A DNA stretch of 52,444 bases from Patescibacteria group bacterium (GCA_028696995.1 JAQVFY010000003.1:9787-62230); one strand, 5' to 3'. Counted from the first letter of the stretch, positions 29,354-39,345 are shown. Made by a program: numbers and translations. The notes: a model not told the origin generated them from the letters alone.

Positions 29354-29827
29354 ATGAAAATTTTAGCTTTAAATAAAAAAGCCACTTTTGATTACCAGAT
29401 TTTAGAAACTTTTGAAGCTGGGATGATTTTATTTGGTTATGAAGTCAAATCTATTAGGGCTGGTCAGATGAGTTTGAAAGGGACTTATATTTCTTTTAAA
29501 GTTAATAAGAAAAATAATAACGAAGCTTATTTGATTGGAGCTTTTATACCCTTATATAAGCCAGCGGGAGTAAGAGATGATTATAAGCCAGATAGACCTA
29601 GAAAGATTCTTTTAAAAAAGAAAGAAATTAATCATTTAGTTGGTAAAAAGCAGGAAAAGGGCTTGACAGTTATCCCTGTTAAAGTATATACTAATAGCAG
29701 TTTTATTAAGCTGGAAATAGCAGTAGTGAAAGGAAAAAAGGCCTTTGATAAAAGAGAAGATTCAAAGAAAAAAGACATCGATAAACATATTAGAATTTTA
29801 ACAAAGAAAAGGATAAAAGAGCATTAA
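29354..29827 (+). CDS. smpB: SsrA-binding protein SmpB
   Basis: NKKATFDYQILETFEAGMILFGYEVKSIRAGQMSLKGTYISF. Confidence 0.95.
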   Translation: MKILALNKKATFDYQILETFEAGMILFGYEVKSIRAGQMSLKGTYISFKVNKKNNNEAYLIGAFIPLYKPAGVRDDYKPDRPRKILLKKKEINHLVGKKQEKGLTVIPVKVYTNSSFIKLEIAVVKGKKAFDKREDSKKKDIDKHIRILTKKRIKEH

Positions 29828-29833
29828 TTTTTC

Positions 29834-30218
29834 GGGGATGATTTGGGTTCGATAGCGAGATTTTTTTTAAATATTCAAAACGTGTTGAGCGATCACGTTA
29901 AAAATGTTCAAAAATCATAAGTGCCAAAAACACTATAGCGAAGGCTGCTTTCTCATGGAAAGTTCCAGCTTTTGCACCTGTTGTTGCTTAATAAATAGCG
30001 ACAGCCATCGGTCCGGTGATTCCTTATAACCGTCAACCGGTGTTATTTATAAGGATAGATTTTTTAGGTTTTGCCCCTTAAAAATTGAAAGATTAGGCAA
30101 ATCGTTATTATTTTATTTCGCTTGATTTTTAAAATAATAATTAAAATTCAATCAAGCTATTTTTGTAAAATTATTTAAAAAAACTTGTTAGACACGGGTT
30201 CAATTCCCGTCATCTCCA
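29834..30218 (+). ncRNA. ssrA: tmRNA
   Basis: GGGGATG/CATCTCC acceptor, T arm ACGGGTTCAATTCCCGT, tag ORF 29923-29991 (AKNTIAKAAFSWKVPAFAPVVA-stop), next to smpB. Confidence 0.93.
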
Positions 30219-30225
30219 CAAAAAA

Positions 30226-30309
30226 GCCGTGGTGGCGGAACTGGTAGACGCGCTGGACTTAAAATCCAGTGATAGCAATATCGTGGGAGTTCGATTCTCC
30301 CCCGCGGCA
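30226..30309 (+). tRNA. tRNA-Leu(TAA)
   Basis: Acceptor GCCGTGG/CCGCGGC, anticodon arm CTGGA-CTTAAAA-TCCAG, long variable arm. Confidence 0.94.
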
Positions 30310-30333
30310 CTTTTTATGAGCAACATTATTTAA

Positions 30334-30405
30334 GCGGGTATCGTATAATGGTTATTATATAACCTTGCCAAGGTTGAGATACGGGTTCGATTCCCGTTAC
30401 CCGCT
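30334..30405 (+). tRNA. tRNA-Gly(GCC)
   Basis: Acceptor GCGGGTA/TACCCGC, anticodon loop TTGCCAA. Confidence 0.92.
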
Positions 30406-30430
30406 CATCTTTATTTATAATTTTTAAAAA

Positions 30431-30994
30431 ATGAGAAGAAAATTTAGATTTGCTAAAGCTGATAAAAGTAAAAATGAAAAACAATTTAATGCGAACGAAA
30501 AAATTAGAGCTGAAAAGGTTTTTTTGATTAACGAAGAGGGAGAGAACGTTGGTGTCGTAGAAACTTATAAGGCTTTAGAAATGGCGCAAGAGATGGGTTT
30601 GGACTTGGTAGAAGTTAATCCTAAGGCTGAAATACCGGTTGCTAAGATTTTAGATTTGGGTCAATTTAAGTATGAACAAGACAAAAAATCCCATAAACAA
30701 AAAGTATTACAAAAAAAAGTAGAAACAAAAAATACCCGATTATCTCTTCGTATTAGTAAGCATGATTTAGATGTTAGGATTGATCAGGTTTATAAATTTT
30801 TACTTAAAGGTAATAAAACTAAGATAGAATTAATTCTTCGGGGGCGGGAGAAACAACATTTTGAAAAAGCTAGAGAAGTTATGATGGATTTTTTAAATGG
30901 ATTAAAAAGTAAGTCTGATATTATAGTAGAAGAAGAACAGCCCTTGACAAAACAGCCCGGAGGACTTAGTATGATATTAGTTAATAAAAAGTAA
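30431..30994 (+). CDS. infC: Translation initiation factor IF-3
   Basis: NEKIRAEKVFLINEEGENVGVV, GREKQHFEKA; upstream of rpmI-rplT. Confidence 0.95.
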   Translation: MRRKFRFAKADKSKNEKQFNANEKIRAEKVFLINEEGENVGVVETYKALEMAQEMGLDLVEVNPKAEIPVAKILDLGQFKYEQDKKSHKQKVLQKKVETKNTRLSLRISKHDLDVRIDQVYKFLLKGNKTKIELILRGREKQHFEKAREVMMDFLNGLKSKSDIIVEEEQPLTKQPGGLSMILVNKK

Positions 30995-31047
30995 CAGCAG
31001 TTAAAATCAGGTTTTATTGTGCCTGTTTTTTTAGCTTATATATTAAT

Positions 31048-31245
31048 ATGCCAAAAATAAAGACCCATAAAGCAACTAGTAAAAGATTTGCTAAGACAGC
31101 CAAAGATAAAGTTCGACATCGAAAAGGTGGTCAGGGACATTTTAATTCTCGAGAATCTGGTAATACTACTAGAAAGAAAAGAAGAGATTTGGAAATAACT
31201 AGTACTCTAGTAAAAACTGTTAAAAAATTAACTCCTTATAAATAA
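31048..31245 (+). CDS. rpmI: 50S ribosomal protein L35
   Basis: MPKIKTHKATSKRFAKTAKDKVRHRKGGQGH. Confidence 0.95.
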   Translation: MPKIKTHKATSKRFAKTAKDKVRHRKGGQGHFNSRESGNTTRKKRRDLEITSTLVKTVKKLTPYK

Positions 31246-31321
31246 TTATTAATAAAATTCAAAATACAAAAAATAAATACTTTTCAGTTAAAATTTTTGT
31301 TATTTGATTGATTGTAGATAT

Positions 31322-31675
31322 ATGCCAAGAGTCAAAAGAGGAACCACTCATGTTAAAAGTCGTCGTAATCTTTTAAAAAAGGTTAAAGGTTATAAATGGG
31401 GCCGAAAGAAACTTATTAAATTAGCCAAAACTGCTCAAACAAAGGCCGGAGCTCATGCTTTTACTGATCGTCGTAAAAAGAAAAGAGTTACTCGAGCTTT
31501 ATGGCAAATAAAAATAAATGCTTTTGTTCGGGAACAGGGTACTACTTACTCTAAGTTTATGGATGCCTTAAAGAAGAACAATATTGAAATTGATAGAAAA
31601 ATATTGGCCGATTTAGCGGTTAATAATAAAAAAGTTTTAGCTAATATTATTGATAAGGTTGCTTTAAAAAAATAA
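31322..31675 (+). CDS. rplT: 50S ribosomal protein L20
   Basis: MPRVKRGTTHVKSRRNLLKKVKGYKWGRKK; start at 31322 rather than 31304. Confidence 0.95.
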   Translation: MPRVKRGTTHVKSRRNLLKKVKGYKWGRKKLIKLAKTAQTKAGAHAFTDRRKKKRVTRALWQIKINAFVREQGTTYSKFMDALKKNNIEIDRKILADLAVNNKKVLANIIDKVALKK

Positions 31676-31688
31676 TTTTTTATAAAAA

Positions 31689-31907
31689 ATGAAAGAACTA
31701 AAAATAATTCAAATTGTAATATCAATTCTCTTAATTATTGTAATTTTATTACAAAATAGAGGAGCAGCTTTGGGTGGTGTTTTTGGCGGAAGTAGCGCTG
31801 TTTTCTTAACTAAAAGAGGCATAGAAAAGAAATTGTTTATTTTAACTATTGTTTTAGCAGTTTTATTTTTCATTATTTCTCTAAGTTCAATTTTATTTTT
31901 TAAATAA
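31689..31907 (+). CDS. secG: Preprotein translocase subunit SecG
   Basis: LLQNRGAALGGVFGGSSAVFLTKRGIEKKL. Confidence 0.9.
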   Translation: MKELKIIQIVISILLIIVILLQNRGAALGGVFGGSSAVFLTKRGIEKKLFILTIVLAVLFFIISLSSILFFK

Positions 31908-31929
31908 AATTGGTTATTAAATTTAAATT

Positions 31930-34095
31930 GTGAATTTAATTAATTCCTCAGAAAAAAGAATAAAATTTTTAAAAAAGAGAGGGAGGAGCAATATCTTTTC
32001 TAGGTTTTTTATTTATTTATTTAAAAGAAAAAAGAAAAATGAGATAATAAAAAAAGATAAAGATGATGATTTAGATTATAATTTAGTTTATGCTTTATCT
32101 CCTAAAAAAGTTCCTAATTTTAGGCAGTTGAAATATGCTAAAAAAGTTTTGCGACCACGAGAAAAAAATATTGTTAATTTTTTCTTAATTATAATTTTAG
32201 TTTTTTTAATTATTTTTGGAATAAGATTTTATAAAAAGCATTTAATTATTGAGCCTGATTTTGGCGGTGAATATATTGAAGGTTTAGTTGGTTCTCCTAA
32301 AAACATTAATCCTCTTTATAGTACTGCTCGTGATGTTGATAGTGATATTAGTCGTTTAGTTTTTTCTTCTCTTTTTACTCATGATAAAAATGGTAATATT
32401 GTTAATGATTTAGTTGAAGAATACTCTATTTCTGATAATGGTTTAGAATATAATATTAGAATAAAAGAGGGGGTCAAGTGGCATCATGGGGAGAGCTTGT
32501 TGGTAGATGATATTATTTTTACTTTTTTAGCTATAAAAAATCCAGAATACGGGTCTCCTTTAAGGGGAACTTTTTCCGGAGTAGAAATTAGTAAAATAGA
32601 TGATTTTTCTTTTAAGTTTGTTTTGAGTGAATCTTATGCTGGATTTTTAGAGTTTTTAACTTTTGGTATTCTTCCACATAATTTATGGGAAAGTGTTCTT
32701 CCACAGAATGCCTTTCTCAATGAGTTGAATATTAAACCTATTGGTTCTGGTCCTTATAAATTAAAATCTTTGACTAAAAATAAGTCTGGAGAAATAAAAG
32801 ATTTTGTTTTAGTTTCCAATGAAGAATATTATGGTCAGATTCCTTATATTTCTAAAATAACTTTAAAATTTTTTAATAATTATAATGAGCTTTTAGGAGC
32901 TATTAATAATAATCAGGTTGATGGTATTAGTTATTTACCTCATGGATTAAAATCAGAATTAATATCTCAAAATTCTTTGAGTTTTAATAAATTAAATTTA
33001 CCCCAAATAACTTCGCTTTTTATTAATGAGAAAAAAAATTCTGTTTTAGAGAAAAAAGAGTTTCGTCAGGCTTTGGCTATATTAATAGATAGAAATAGAA
33101 TTTGTAATGAAGTTTTTTCTGGAAATGCTAGCCCAGCCTATGGTCCGATGTTGCCTAGTAGTCCAGCGTATAATGGAGATCTTGCTAAATACGATTATGA
33201 TTATGAATTAGCTAAAAATTTTTTAGATGAGTCTGGCTGGAATTTATTAGAATTATCTCAGAAAGAGTTGTTATTAATTCAAGATATTATAGAATTGGAA
33301 AATAATAAAAATAAAGTTGAAGCTGAATCTAAAAGTGAAACCGAAGATCAATCCGAAAATGAAGTTAAAATTGAAGATGAGGCTGGAGAAAATGCTTCAG
33401 GCGAGACTCTTAATTTTGATTTTAGTAATCTAGAAAATAAGATGACAGAATTAAAGAATGTAGAAAATTGGGAGGTTAAAAAAAGTTTAGTTAAAAATTT
33501 TTTCAATACTGGAGAAAATTTGCTTGGAGCTTGGCGTTTTAAAAAATCTAATATTTCCGGTAAAGACTTTGATTTTTTAATTATAAATTTAAGCACCGTT
33601 GATTCAGTAGATAATATTATAGTACTTGATTTTATAAAATCAGCTTGGGATAAAATTGGAATTAGAACTTTTACTAAAACAATAAGTTCTAATCAAGTTC
33701 AATCTGAAATTATTAAAAATAAAGATTTTGAAGTTTTATTGTTGAGTCAGGTGGTAGGAAGTGATCAAGATGTTTATGCTTTTTGGCATTCTTCACAAAT
33801 TAGTGAGATGGGTTTAAATATTTCGGGGTATAAAAATAAAGAGGTTGATAAGTTATTAGATGAAGCTCGTCTTTCTATGAATTCTGAGGACAGAATTCAG
33901 AAGTATAAGAAGTTTCAAGAATTATTAAACAATGATTTTCCAGTTATCTTTCTTTATTATCCAACTTATAATTATATTCAAAGTAAAAAAATAAAAGGCT
34001 TCGATTTTTCTGTTATTTTAAATCCGGCTGATCGTTTTAATAATGCTTCTAATTGGTATATTAATGTTAACAGAAAAATAAAATTTCGTGATTAA
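31930..34095 (+). CDS. Membrane-anchored family 5 (peptide-type) extracellular solute-binding protein
   Basis: Single TM after a basic N-terminus; GLVGSPKNINPLYSTARDVDSDISRLVFSSLF, IRIKEGVKWHHGESLLVDDIIFTF; GTG start. Confidence 0.87.
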   Translation: MNLINSSEKRIKFLKKRGRSNIFSRFFIYLFKRKKKNEIIKKDKDDDLDYNLVYALSPKKVPNFRQLKYAKKVLRPREKNIVNFFLIIILVFLIIFGIRFYKKHLIIEPDFGGEYIEGLVGSPKNINPLYSTARDVDSDISRLVFSSLFTHDKNGNIVNDLVEEYSISDNGLEYNIRIKEGVKWHHGESLLVDDIIFTFLAIKNPEYGSPLRGTFSGVEISKIDDFSFKFVLSESYAGFLEFLTFGILPHNLWESVLPQNAFLNELNIKPIGSGPYKLKSLTKNKSGEIKDFVLVSNEEYYGQIPYISKITLKFFNNYNELLGAINNNQVDGISYLPHGLKSELISQNSLSFNKLNLPQITSLFINEKKNSVLEKKEFRQALAILIDRNRICNEVFSGNASPAYGPMLPSSPAYNGDLAKYDYDYELAKNFLDESGWNLLELSQKELLLIQDIIELENNKNKVEAESKSETEDQSENEVKIEDEAGENASGETLNFDFSNLENKMTELKNVENWEVKKSLVKNFFNTGENLLGAWRFKKSNISGKDFDFLIINLSTVDSVDNIIVLDFIKSAWDKIGIRTFTKTISSNQVQSEIIKNKDFEVLLLSQVVGSDQDVYAFWHSSQISEMGLNISGYKNKEVDKLLDEARLSMNSEDRIQKYKKFQELLNNDFPVIFLYYPTYNYIQSKKIKGFDFSVILNPADRFNNASNWYINVNRKIKFRD

Positions 34096-34188
34096 TATAT
34101 TTTTAAAAATTCTCTATATAAAAATTAATTAAAAACTTTTTATTTTGCTTTTTTCAATTTAGGATATTGCAAAATAATTTTATTATTT

Positions 34189-36099
34189 ATGGTAAGTAAA
34201 TACAAATCTTATAATTCTGGAGCAGTTTCTTCTGTTTCAGTTTCTTCTAGCCCAGTTTCTTCTAGACCTAGGCCAGCTTCTTCTAGTTCTCGCCTTTCTC
34301 CGATGCGGAGATCATCAGGTAATTACCAGAAGAGAAATAATTACAAAAATTTAGTTACTCCGGTGTCTAGATCGGTTACTGAGAAAAAAGTTCTAGATTT
34401 GGCCGGGAAGTTACGAGTTATTGTTTTGGGTGGCTTAGAAGAGGTTGGTCGAAATATGACCTTGATTGAATATGAAAAAGAAATAATTATTATTGACATG
34501 GGCTTACAGTTTCCTGAAGAAGATATGCCTGGTATTGATTATATTATTCCTAATATTTCTTATTTAGAGGATAAAAAAGATCGAGTTAAAGCTGTCTTTA
34601 TAACTCATGGTCATTATGATCATATTGGAGGCATTCCTCATATTATGGGTGAGATTGGAAATCCTCCGATGTTTATGGGCAAGATGACTGCTGGATTAGT
34701 TCAGAAGAGAAATATAGAGTTTAAAAAAGCTCCAGTTTTGAAAATAAAAGAAATAACTGAGTTGGATAGAGTAAAAATTTCCGATAAGATTCAAGTAGAA
34801 TTTTTTCGAGTAAATCACTCTATTCCAGATTGTTTTGCTATTATTATTAATACTCCTTTGGGAAAAGTTATTCATACTGGAGACTTTAAAATAGATTTTT
34901 CTCCTGTTAATGATAAACCCGCCGATTTGAATCGTATTGCTCAATTAGGAGCAGAAAATATTTTACTATTAATGTCAGATTCAACTGACGCTACTCATTC
35001 GGGTTATCAGGTTTCAGAATCTGCTATTGGAGATGAAATGGGAAAGTTATTTGATAAGATTGAAGGTCGTATTATTATTGGTACTTTTGCTTCTCAGCTT
35101 AGTCGTGTACAAAAAATATTTGATTTAGCTAAAAAATATGGAAGAAGAGTTTCTTTGCAGGGCCGAAGTATGAATGATAATGTTGATGTGGCTCATAAAA
35201 TTGGTTATCTAAAATTTGATCCTAAAATATTAATTGAGGATAAAGATTTAAATAGAGTTAAGGATGATAATATTATTATTATCGGAACTGGAGCCCAAGG
35301 AGAAAGCAATGCTTTTTTGTCTCGAGTTGTTAATAATGAGCATCGTGTTGTTCATTTAAAACCAGGAGATACAGTTATTTTTTCATCTTCAGTTATTCCT
35401 GGAAACGAACGTAGTATTCAGAATTTAATGGATATGGTTGTTCGTCAGGGAGCTAAAATTATTCATTATAAGATGATGGATATTCATGCTGGAGGTCATG
35501 CCAAGGCCGAAGATTTGAAATTAATGATGCGCTTAATTAAACCACAATATTTTATGCCTATCGAAGCTAATCATTATATGCTTCAGGCTCATGCCGAGTT
35601 AGCTGAAAAAATTGGTATTCCTAAAGAAAATATTTTTGTTGCTGATAATGGACAGGTTGTGGAATTTAAAAAGGGGCAAAAATCAATTGGTTTAAAAAAA
35701 TATGAGGTTGTTGGAAAATTAACTGGTGAAAAAGTTCCTAGTGATTATGTTATGGTAGATGGTTTGGGAGTAGGAGACGTTTCAGCTATAGTGTTGCGTG
35801 ATCGTCGTGTTATGTCAGAAGACGGCATGATTGTTGTTATTGTAACAATTGATTCCAAAACTGGAGATTTAATAGGAAGCCCTGATTTAATTTCTCGTGG
35901 TTTTATTTATATGAAGGAAAATCGTGATTTAATTGAAAAGACTAGAGCCAAGGTTAAGGCTATTGCTCGTGATAAAAATCCTAATACCCCAGCTGATGAT
36001 GATTTTATTAAAAACAAGATTAGAAATGAAGTTGGTCAATTATTATTTATTGCTACTAAGCGTCGACCCATGGTCTTGCCGGTGGTTATTAAAGTGTAA
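34189..36099 (+). CDS. rnj: Ribonuclease J
   Basis: GGLEEVGRNMTLIEYEKEIIIIDMGLQFPEEDMPGIDYIIPN, THGHYDHIGG; Ser/Arg-rich N-terminal extension. Confidence 0.94.
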   Translation: MVSKYKSYNSGAVSSVSVSSSPVSSRPRPASSSSRLSPMRRSSGNYQKRNNYKNLVTPVSRSVTEKKVLDLAGKLRVIVLGGLEEVGRNMTLIEYEKEIIIIDMGLQFPEEDMPGIDYIIPNISYLEDKKDRVKAVFITHGHYDHIGGIPHIMGEIGNPPMFMGKMTAGLVQKRNIEFKKAPVLKIKEITELDRVKISDKIQVEFFRVNHSIPDCFAIIINTPLGKVIHTGDFKIDFSPVNDKPADLNRIAQLGAENILLLMSDSTDATHSGYQVSESAIGDEMGKLFDKIEGRIIIGTFASQLSRVQKIFDLAKKYGRRVSLQGRSMNDNVDVAHKIGYLKFDPKILIEDKDLNRVKDDNIIIIGTGAQGESNAFLSRVVNNEHRVVHLKPGDTVIFSSSVIPGNERSIQNLMDMVVRQGAKIIHYKMMDIHAGGHAKAEDLKLMMRLIKPQYFMPIEANHYMLQAHAELAEKIGIPKENIFVADNGQVVEFKKGQKSIGLKKYEVVGKLTGEKVPSDYVMVDGLGVGDVSAIVLRDRRVMSEDGMIVVIVTIDSKTGDLIGSPDLISRGFIYMKENRDLIEKTRAKVKAIARDKNPNTPADDDFIKNKIRNEVGQLLFIATKRRPMVLPVVIKV

Positions 36100-36126
36100 A
36101 TTCTTAAAATAATATTCGATTTTGAT

Positions 36127-36160
36127 AATATTAAAGAGAGCTAATTAGCTCTCTTTAATA
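36127..36160. terminator. Bidirectional terminator between convergent genes
   Basis: Palindrome ATTAAAGAGAGCTAATTAGCTCTCTTTAAT. Confidence 0.85.
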
Positions 36161-36183
36161 TTATTTTAATTATTTTTTTTCTT

Positions 36184-36786
36184 TTATTTCTTTGCAAAAA
36201 GATTGAAGTTGTTGTTTGTTTGAAGTTTGTTTGGTTTGGGATTATCTAAGCCGGATTTATCTGTTTGTTTAGGATCAGGTTGGTTAAGATCATCAAAGTT
36301 ATTTTTTAATAATTTTTCTCGATGTTGTTGGCGCATTTCATCTACTATTGTAAGTAAATCTTGGCGATCTTCAAAACTAAAACCACTGTCGGGTGTTTTG
36401 GCTAGTTCTCTAGATTTTTTCATGATGCTTGCTCTGTCGCGTCGACTAATATAGGTGTTAGAGGAGACAGCATTTTTTGAAATAGCTTCGGCTAATAAAT
36501 CGTGCATTTGTTCAATATTTTTTTTCGATAAGTTTTTGGTAGTTGTTTTGATACCAGCTTTTCTTACGGTAGATAATTGTCCTTTTAATCCTGCTCCTTT
36601 ACCAATACCAAAAGAGCGACCATAAGATCCTTCGGTCATTAAATATCCCTTTCCTATTTTGTCTATATCTATTTTCTCTAAGGCTCCTTTTGGTTTGGGT
36701 GTTGGTCGGGCCACAGATCCAAGGGGATTTGATCTTGGCGTTATATTGGGAGAGATTTTTAAGTTTATATTTTGGTTAATTGGCAT
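36184..36786 (-). CDS. Hypothetical protein
   Basis: 200 aa, soluble, no recognised motif. Confidence 0.6.
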   Translation of the reverse strand: MPINQNINLKISPNITPRSNPLGSVARPTPKPKGALEKIDIDKIGKGYLMTEGSYGRSFGIGKGAGLKGQLSTVRKAGIKTTTKNLSKKNIEQMHDLLAEAISKNAVSSNTYISRRDRASIMKKSRELAKTPDSGFSFEDRQDLLTIVDEMRQQHREKLLKNNFDDLNQPDPKQTDKSGLDNPKPNKLQTNNNFNLFAKK

Positions 36787-36788
36787 AT

Positions 36789-37694
36789 TTAAGCTTTATT
36801 TCTTTTTATTTTATTTAAAAGTAATCCTATAGTTGCTCCAATAATCATAAGTATTATAGTTATTAGTAATTCTTGGTTTAATTGGGGTAAAATATTTTTT
36901 TGTTGAATAATTATTTCATAATTATTGATAATAGTGGTTTTGGTGATAATTTTAAAGGGCCAAATTTTATTTAAAGCTCCTAGCATAAAACCAATTAGTA
37001 GCATTAAAGTTATTTGATAATATTTTTTTAATAGGAGACTTAAGAATTTAGAAAAGGCTAATAATCCAATTAAACATCCTAAGATAAATATTATTATGAT
37101 TGAAATATTTTCTGGAGTAAGAGGATTTTTTAGAGCTGATATCATAAATTCATATTTACCGATCAGAATAAGTATAAAAGCTCCGCTAATACCTGGGAGT
37201 ATCATAGCGCAAATTGCTAAGGCTCCACTTAAAAAGATGAAACCGTAGGTCTCAGGGCTTTGAGCTGGAGTTAAGGAGCTAATTAACCAGGCGATTATAA
37301 AACCCAAGATTAAAAAAATAATAGAAATTGGTTTTATATTATTTTTAGGAATTAATAATAGGGCTGAAATTATTATTAAGCCAAAGAAAAAACCAAATAA
37401 ATAAGTGGGGTAATTTTCTAGGGCCCAACTAACTATTCTAGCCAAACTAATAATAGCTATAATTATTCCTAAAAATAATGATAATAAAAATTTCCAATCA
37501 ATCAGGCGAAAGGCCTTTTTAAGGCGTAGACTAAAAATATTTTTAAAAAATTTTAAATTAATCAAGCGTAACTCGTTGATTATTTTTTGATATATTTTTA
37601 GAATTAAAGCCATGGTTCCACCAGATATTCCTGGAATAATATCAACTGCTCCCATAGCAATACCTTTTAGAAGGGTGGAAAAATATTTTTTCAT
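36789..37694 (-). CDS. DUF368 family membrane protein
   Basis: KGIAMGAVDIIPGISGGTMALILKIYQ; polytopic. Confidence 0.9.
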   Translation of the reverse strand: MKKYFSTLLKGIAMGAVDIIPGISGGTMALILKIYQKIINELRLINLKFFKNIFSLRLKKAFRLIDWKFLLSLFLGIIIAIISLARIVSWALENYPTYLFGFFFGLIIISALLLIPKNNIKPISIIFLILGFIIAWLISSLTPAQSPETYGFIFLSGALAICAMILPGISGAFILILIGKYEFMISALKNPLTPENISIIIIFILGCLIGLLAFSKFLSLLLKKYYQITLMLLIGFMLGALNKIWPFKIITKTTIINNYEIIIQQKNILPQLNQELLITIILMIIGATIGLLLNKIKRNKA

Positions 37695-37762
37695 TTATTT
37701 ATCTTATATTTATATTTTAATTATAGCTATTTTATGTTTTTCTGTCCAATTTTTATTTACTC

Positions 37763-37791
37763 TTGCTTTTTTTAAATTAATAATATATAAT
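37763..37791 (+). promoter_or_regulatory. Promoter for rpsA
   Basis: TTGCTT-N17-TATAAT, giving about 135 nt of 5' UTR. Confidence 0.55.
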
Positions 37792-37932
37792 TATCCCGTA
37801 AACTTAATATAGCCTTTTTATAAATATCTCGACTCTAAGGCGGTTGAGGGCTTTCTACTCAATAAAGAGAGAAGGTTAACTCATTCTTTTTTATTTATAA
37901 TCAATATTTTAATTATAGATAAATTTAAAAAT

Positions 37933-39189
37933 ATGAGTGAAGATAAAAAAAATAATCATATTTTAGAAGCTTTGATGAAGCAAGATAAAATCAGCGTTCC
38001 GGCTGTTGGTGATATTGTTGTTGGGAAGGTTGTTTCTGCTTCAAAATCAGAAGTTCGTTTAGATATCAATGGTATCTTTATTGGTGTAGTTCGGGGGCCA
38101 GAGTTATATTTTGAAGCTGAAGAATTTGCTAATTTAAAACCAGGGGACGAAGTTGAAGCTACTATTATTGATGAGGAAAATGAAAGAGGAGACTTAGAGC
38201 TATCCTTTAAACAAGCTGGCCAAGAAAAGGCTTGGATTAAATTAGAGCAAGCTCTTAAGGATAAGGAAGTTGTTCAAGTTAAAGTTATTGATGCTAATAA
38301 GGGTGGATTATTAGTTAAATTTTATCAAATTCCTGGTTTTTTACCAGTTTCTCAATTGTCTCCAGAAAATTATCCTCGAGTTAGTGGCGGTGACAAACAA
38401 AAAATATTAGAAAAATTAAAATCTTTTGTTGGCCAAGAAATTAGTGTTAATGTTATAAATTTAGGAGAAGAATCTGATAAAATTATTTTTAGTGAAAAAG
38501 ATGTTTGGAATAAAAAACAAAAACACATAATTGATAAATATAAAGTAGGAATGATTGTCGACGGTAAGATTTCTGCTGTTACTAATTTTGGAGTTTTTAT
38601 AAGTTTTGGTGAAGGTATGGAAGGGTTGATTCATATTTCAGAATTAGCTTGGCAGAGGATTGATTCTCCTGAAAAAAATTATAAGGTTGGTGATACTATT
38701 AAGGCTGAAATAGTAAATTTAGATAATAATAAAATATTTTTAAGTGCTAAGAGAATTGTTGAGGATCCTTGGAAAAAGGCTGTTAAAAAATATAAAGATG
38801 GTGATGTTGTTAAGGGCCAAATTTTAAAAATTAATCCTTTTGGTTTATTTATTCAATTGGATGAAGAAATTCATGGTTTAGCTCATATTACTCAATTAGG
38901 TATTAATCCTAAGGAAAAAATTTCAGAATTATTCCAGATTGGTCAAGAATTTGATTTTGAAATTCTTTCTATATCTCCCAATGATCATCGCTTAGGACTG
39001 AAGCTCCTTAAGGATGCTAAAAAAGTTAAAAAAGATTTTAAGAAAGATTTAAAAAAAGAAGAGTCTGAGCTAAAGATAAAAAATGATGATAAAGAGATTG
39101 AGAAAAACAAGGAAGGAAAGAAAGATAAAAAAGAAGACAAAAAGAAGGTCAAAAAAGAAGATAAAAAAGAAAAAAATATTAAAGAATAG
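37933..39189 (+). CDS. rpsA: 30S ribosomal protein S1 (multiple S1 domains, Lys-rich tail)
   Basis: Repeats such as VGMIVDGKISAVTNFGVFISFGEGMEGLIHISELAW. Confidence 0.9.
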   Translation: MSEDKKNNHILEALMKQDKISVPAVGDIVVGKVVSASKSEVRLDINGIFIGVVRGPELYFEAEEFANLKPGDEVEATIIDEENERGDLELSFKQAGQEKAWIKLEQALKDKEVVQVKVIDANKGGLLVKFYQIPGFLPVSQLSPENYPRVSGGDKQKILEKLKSFVGQEISVNVINLGEESDKIIFSEKDVWNKKQKHIIDKYKVGMIVDGKISAVTNFGVFISFGEGMEGLIHISELAWQRIDSPEKNYKVGDTIKAEIVNLDNNKIFLSAKRIVEDPWKKAVKKYKDGDVVKGQILKINPFGLFIQLDEEIHGLAHITQLGINPKEKISELFQIGQEFDFEILSISPNDHRLGLKLLKDAKKVKKDFKKDLKKEESELKIKNDDKEIEKNKEGKKDKKEDKKKVKKEDKKEKNIKE

Positions 39190-39345
39190 TGCTATTTGTA
39201 TATTTATAGATGTTTATAATAAAGGGCTTAATTTTAAGCTCTTTATTTAAAGAAATATTTTGTGGTTTATTTTTATTGATGTTTATTTGTTTTTAAATTT
39301 AATTTATTATATAATTAAAAATATAATAAATTAAATTGTTTTAAT

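Noticed and set aside
34195-34320. Repeated TTTCTTCTAG-like units at the start of rnj
   Set aside because: Encodes a Ser-rich low-complexity N-terminus; not a separate repeat element.
37795-37930. Riboswitch upstream of rpsA
   Set aside because: No recognised aptamer motif; kept only as a low-interest ribosomal-protein leader candidate.
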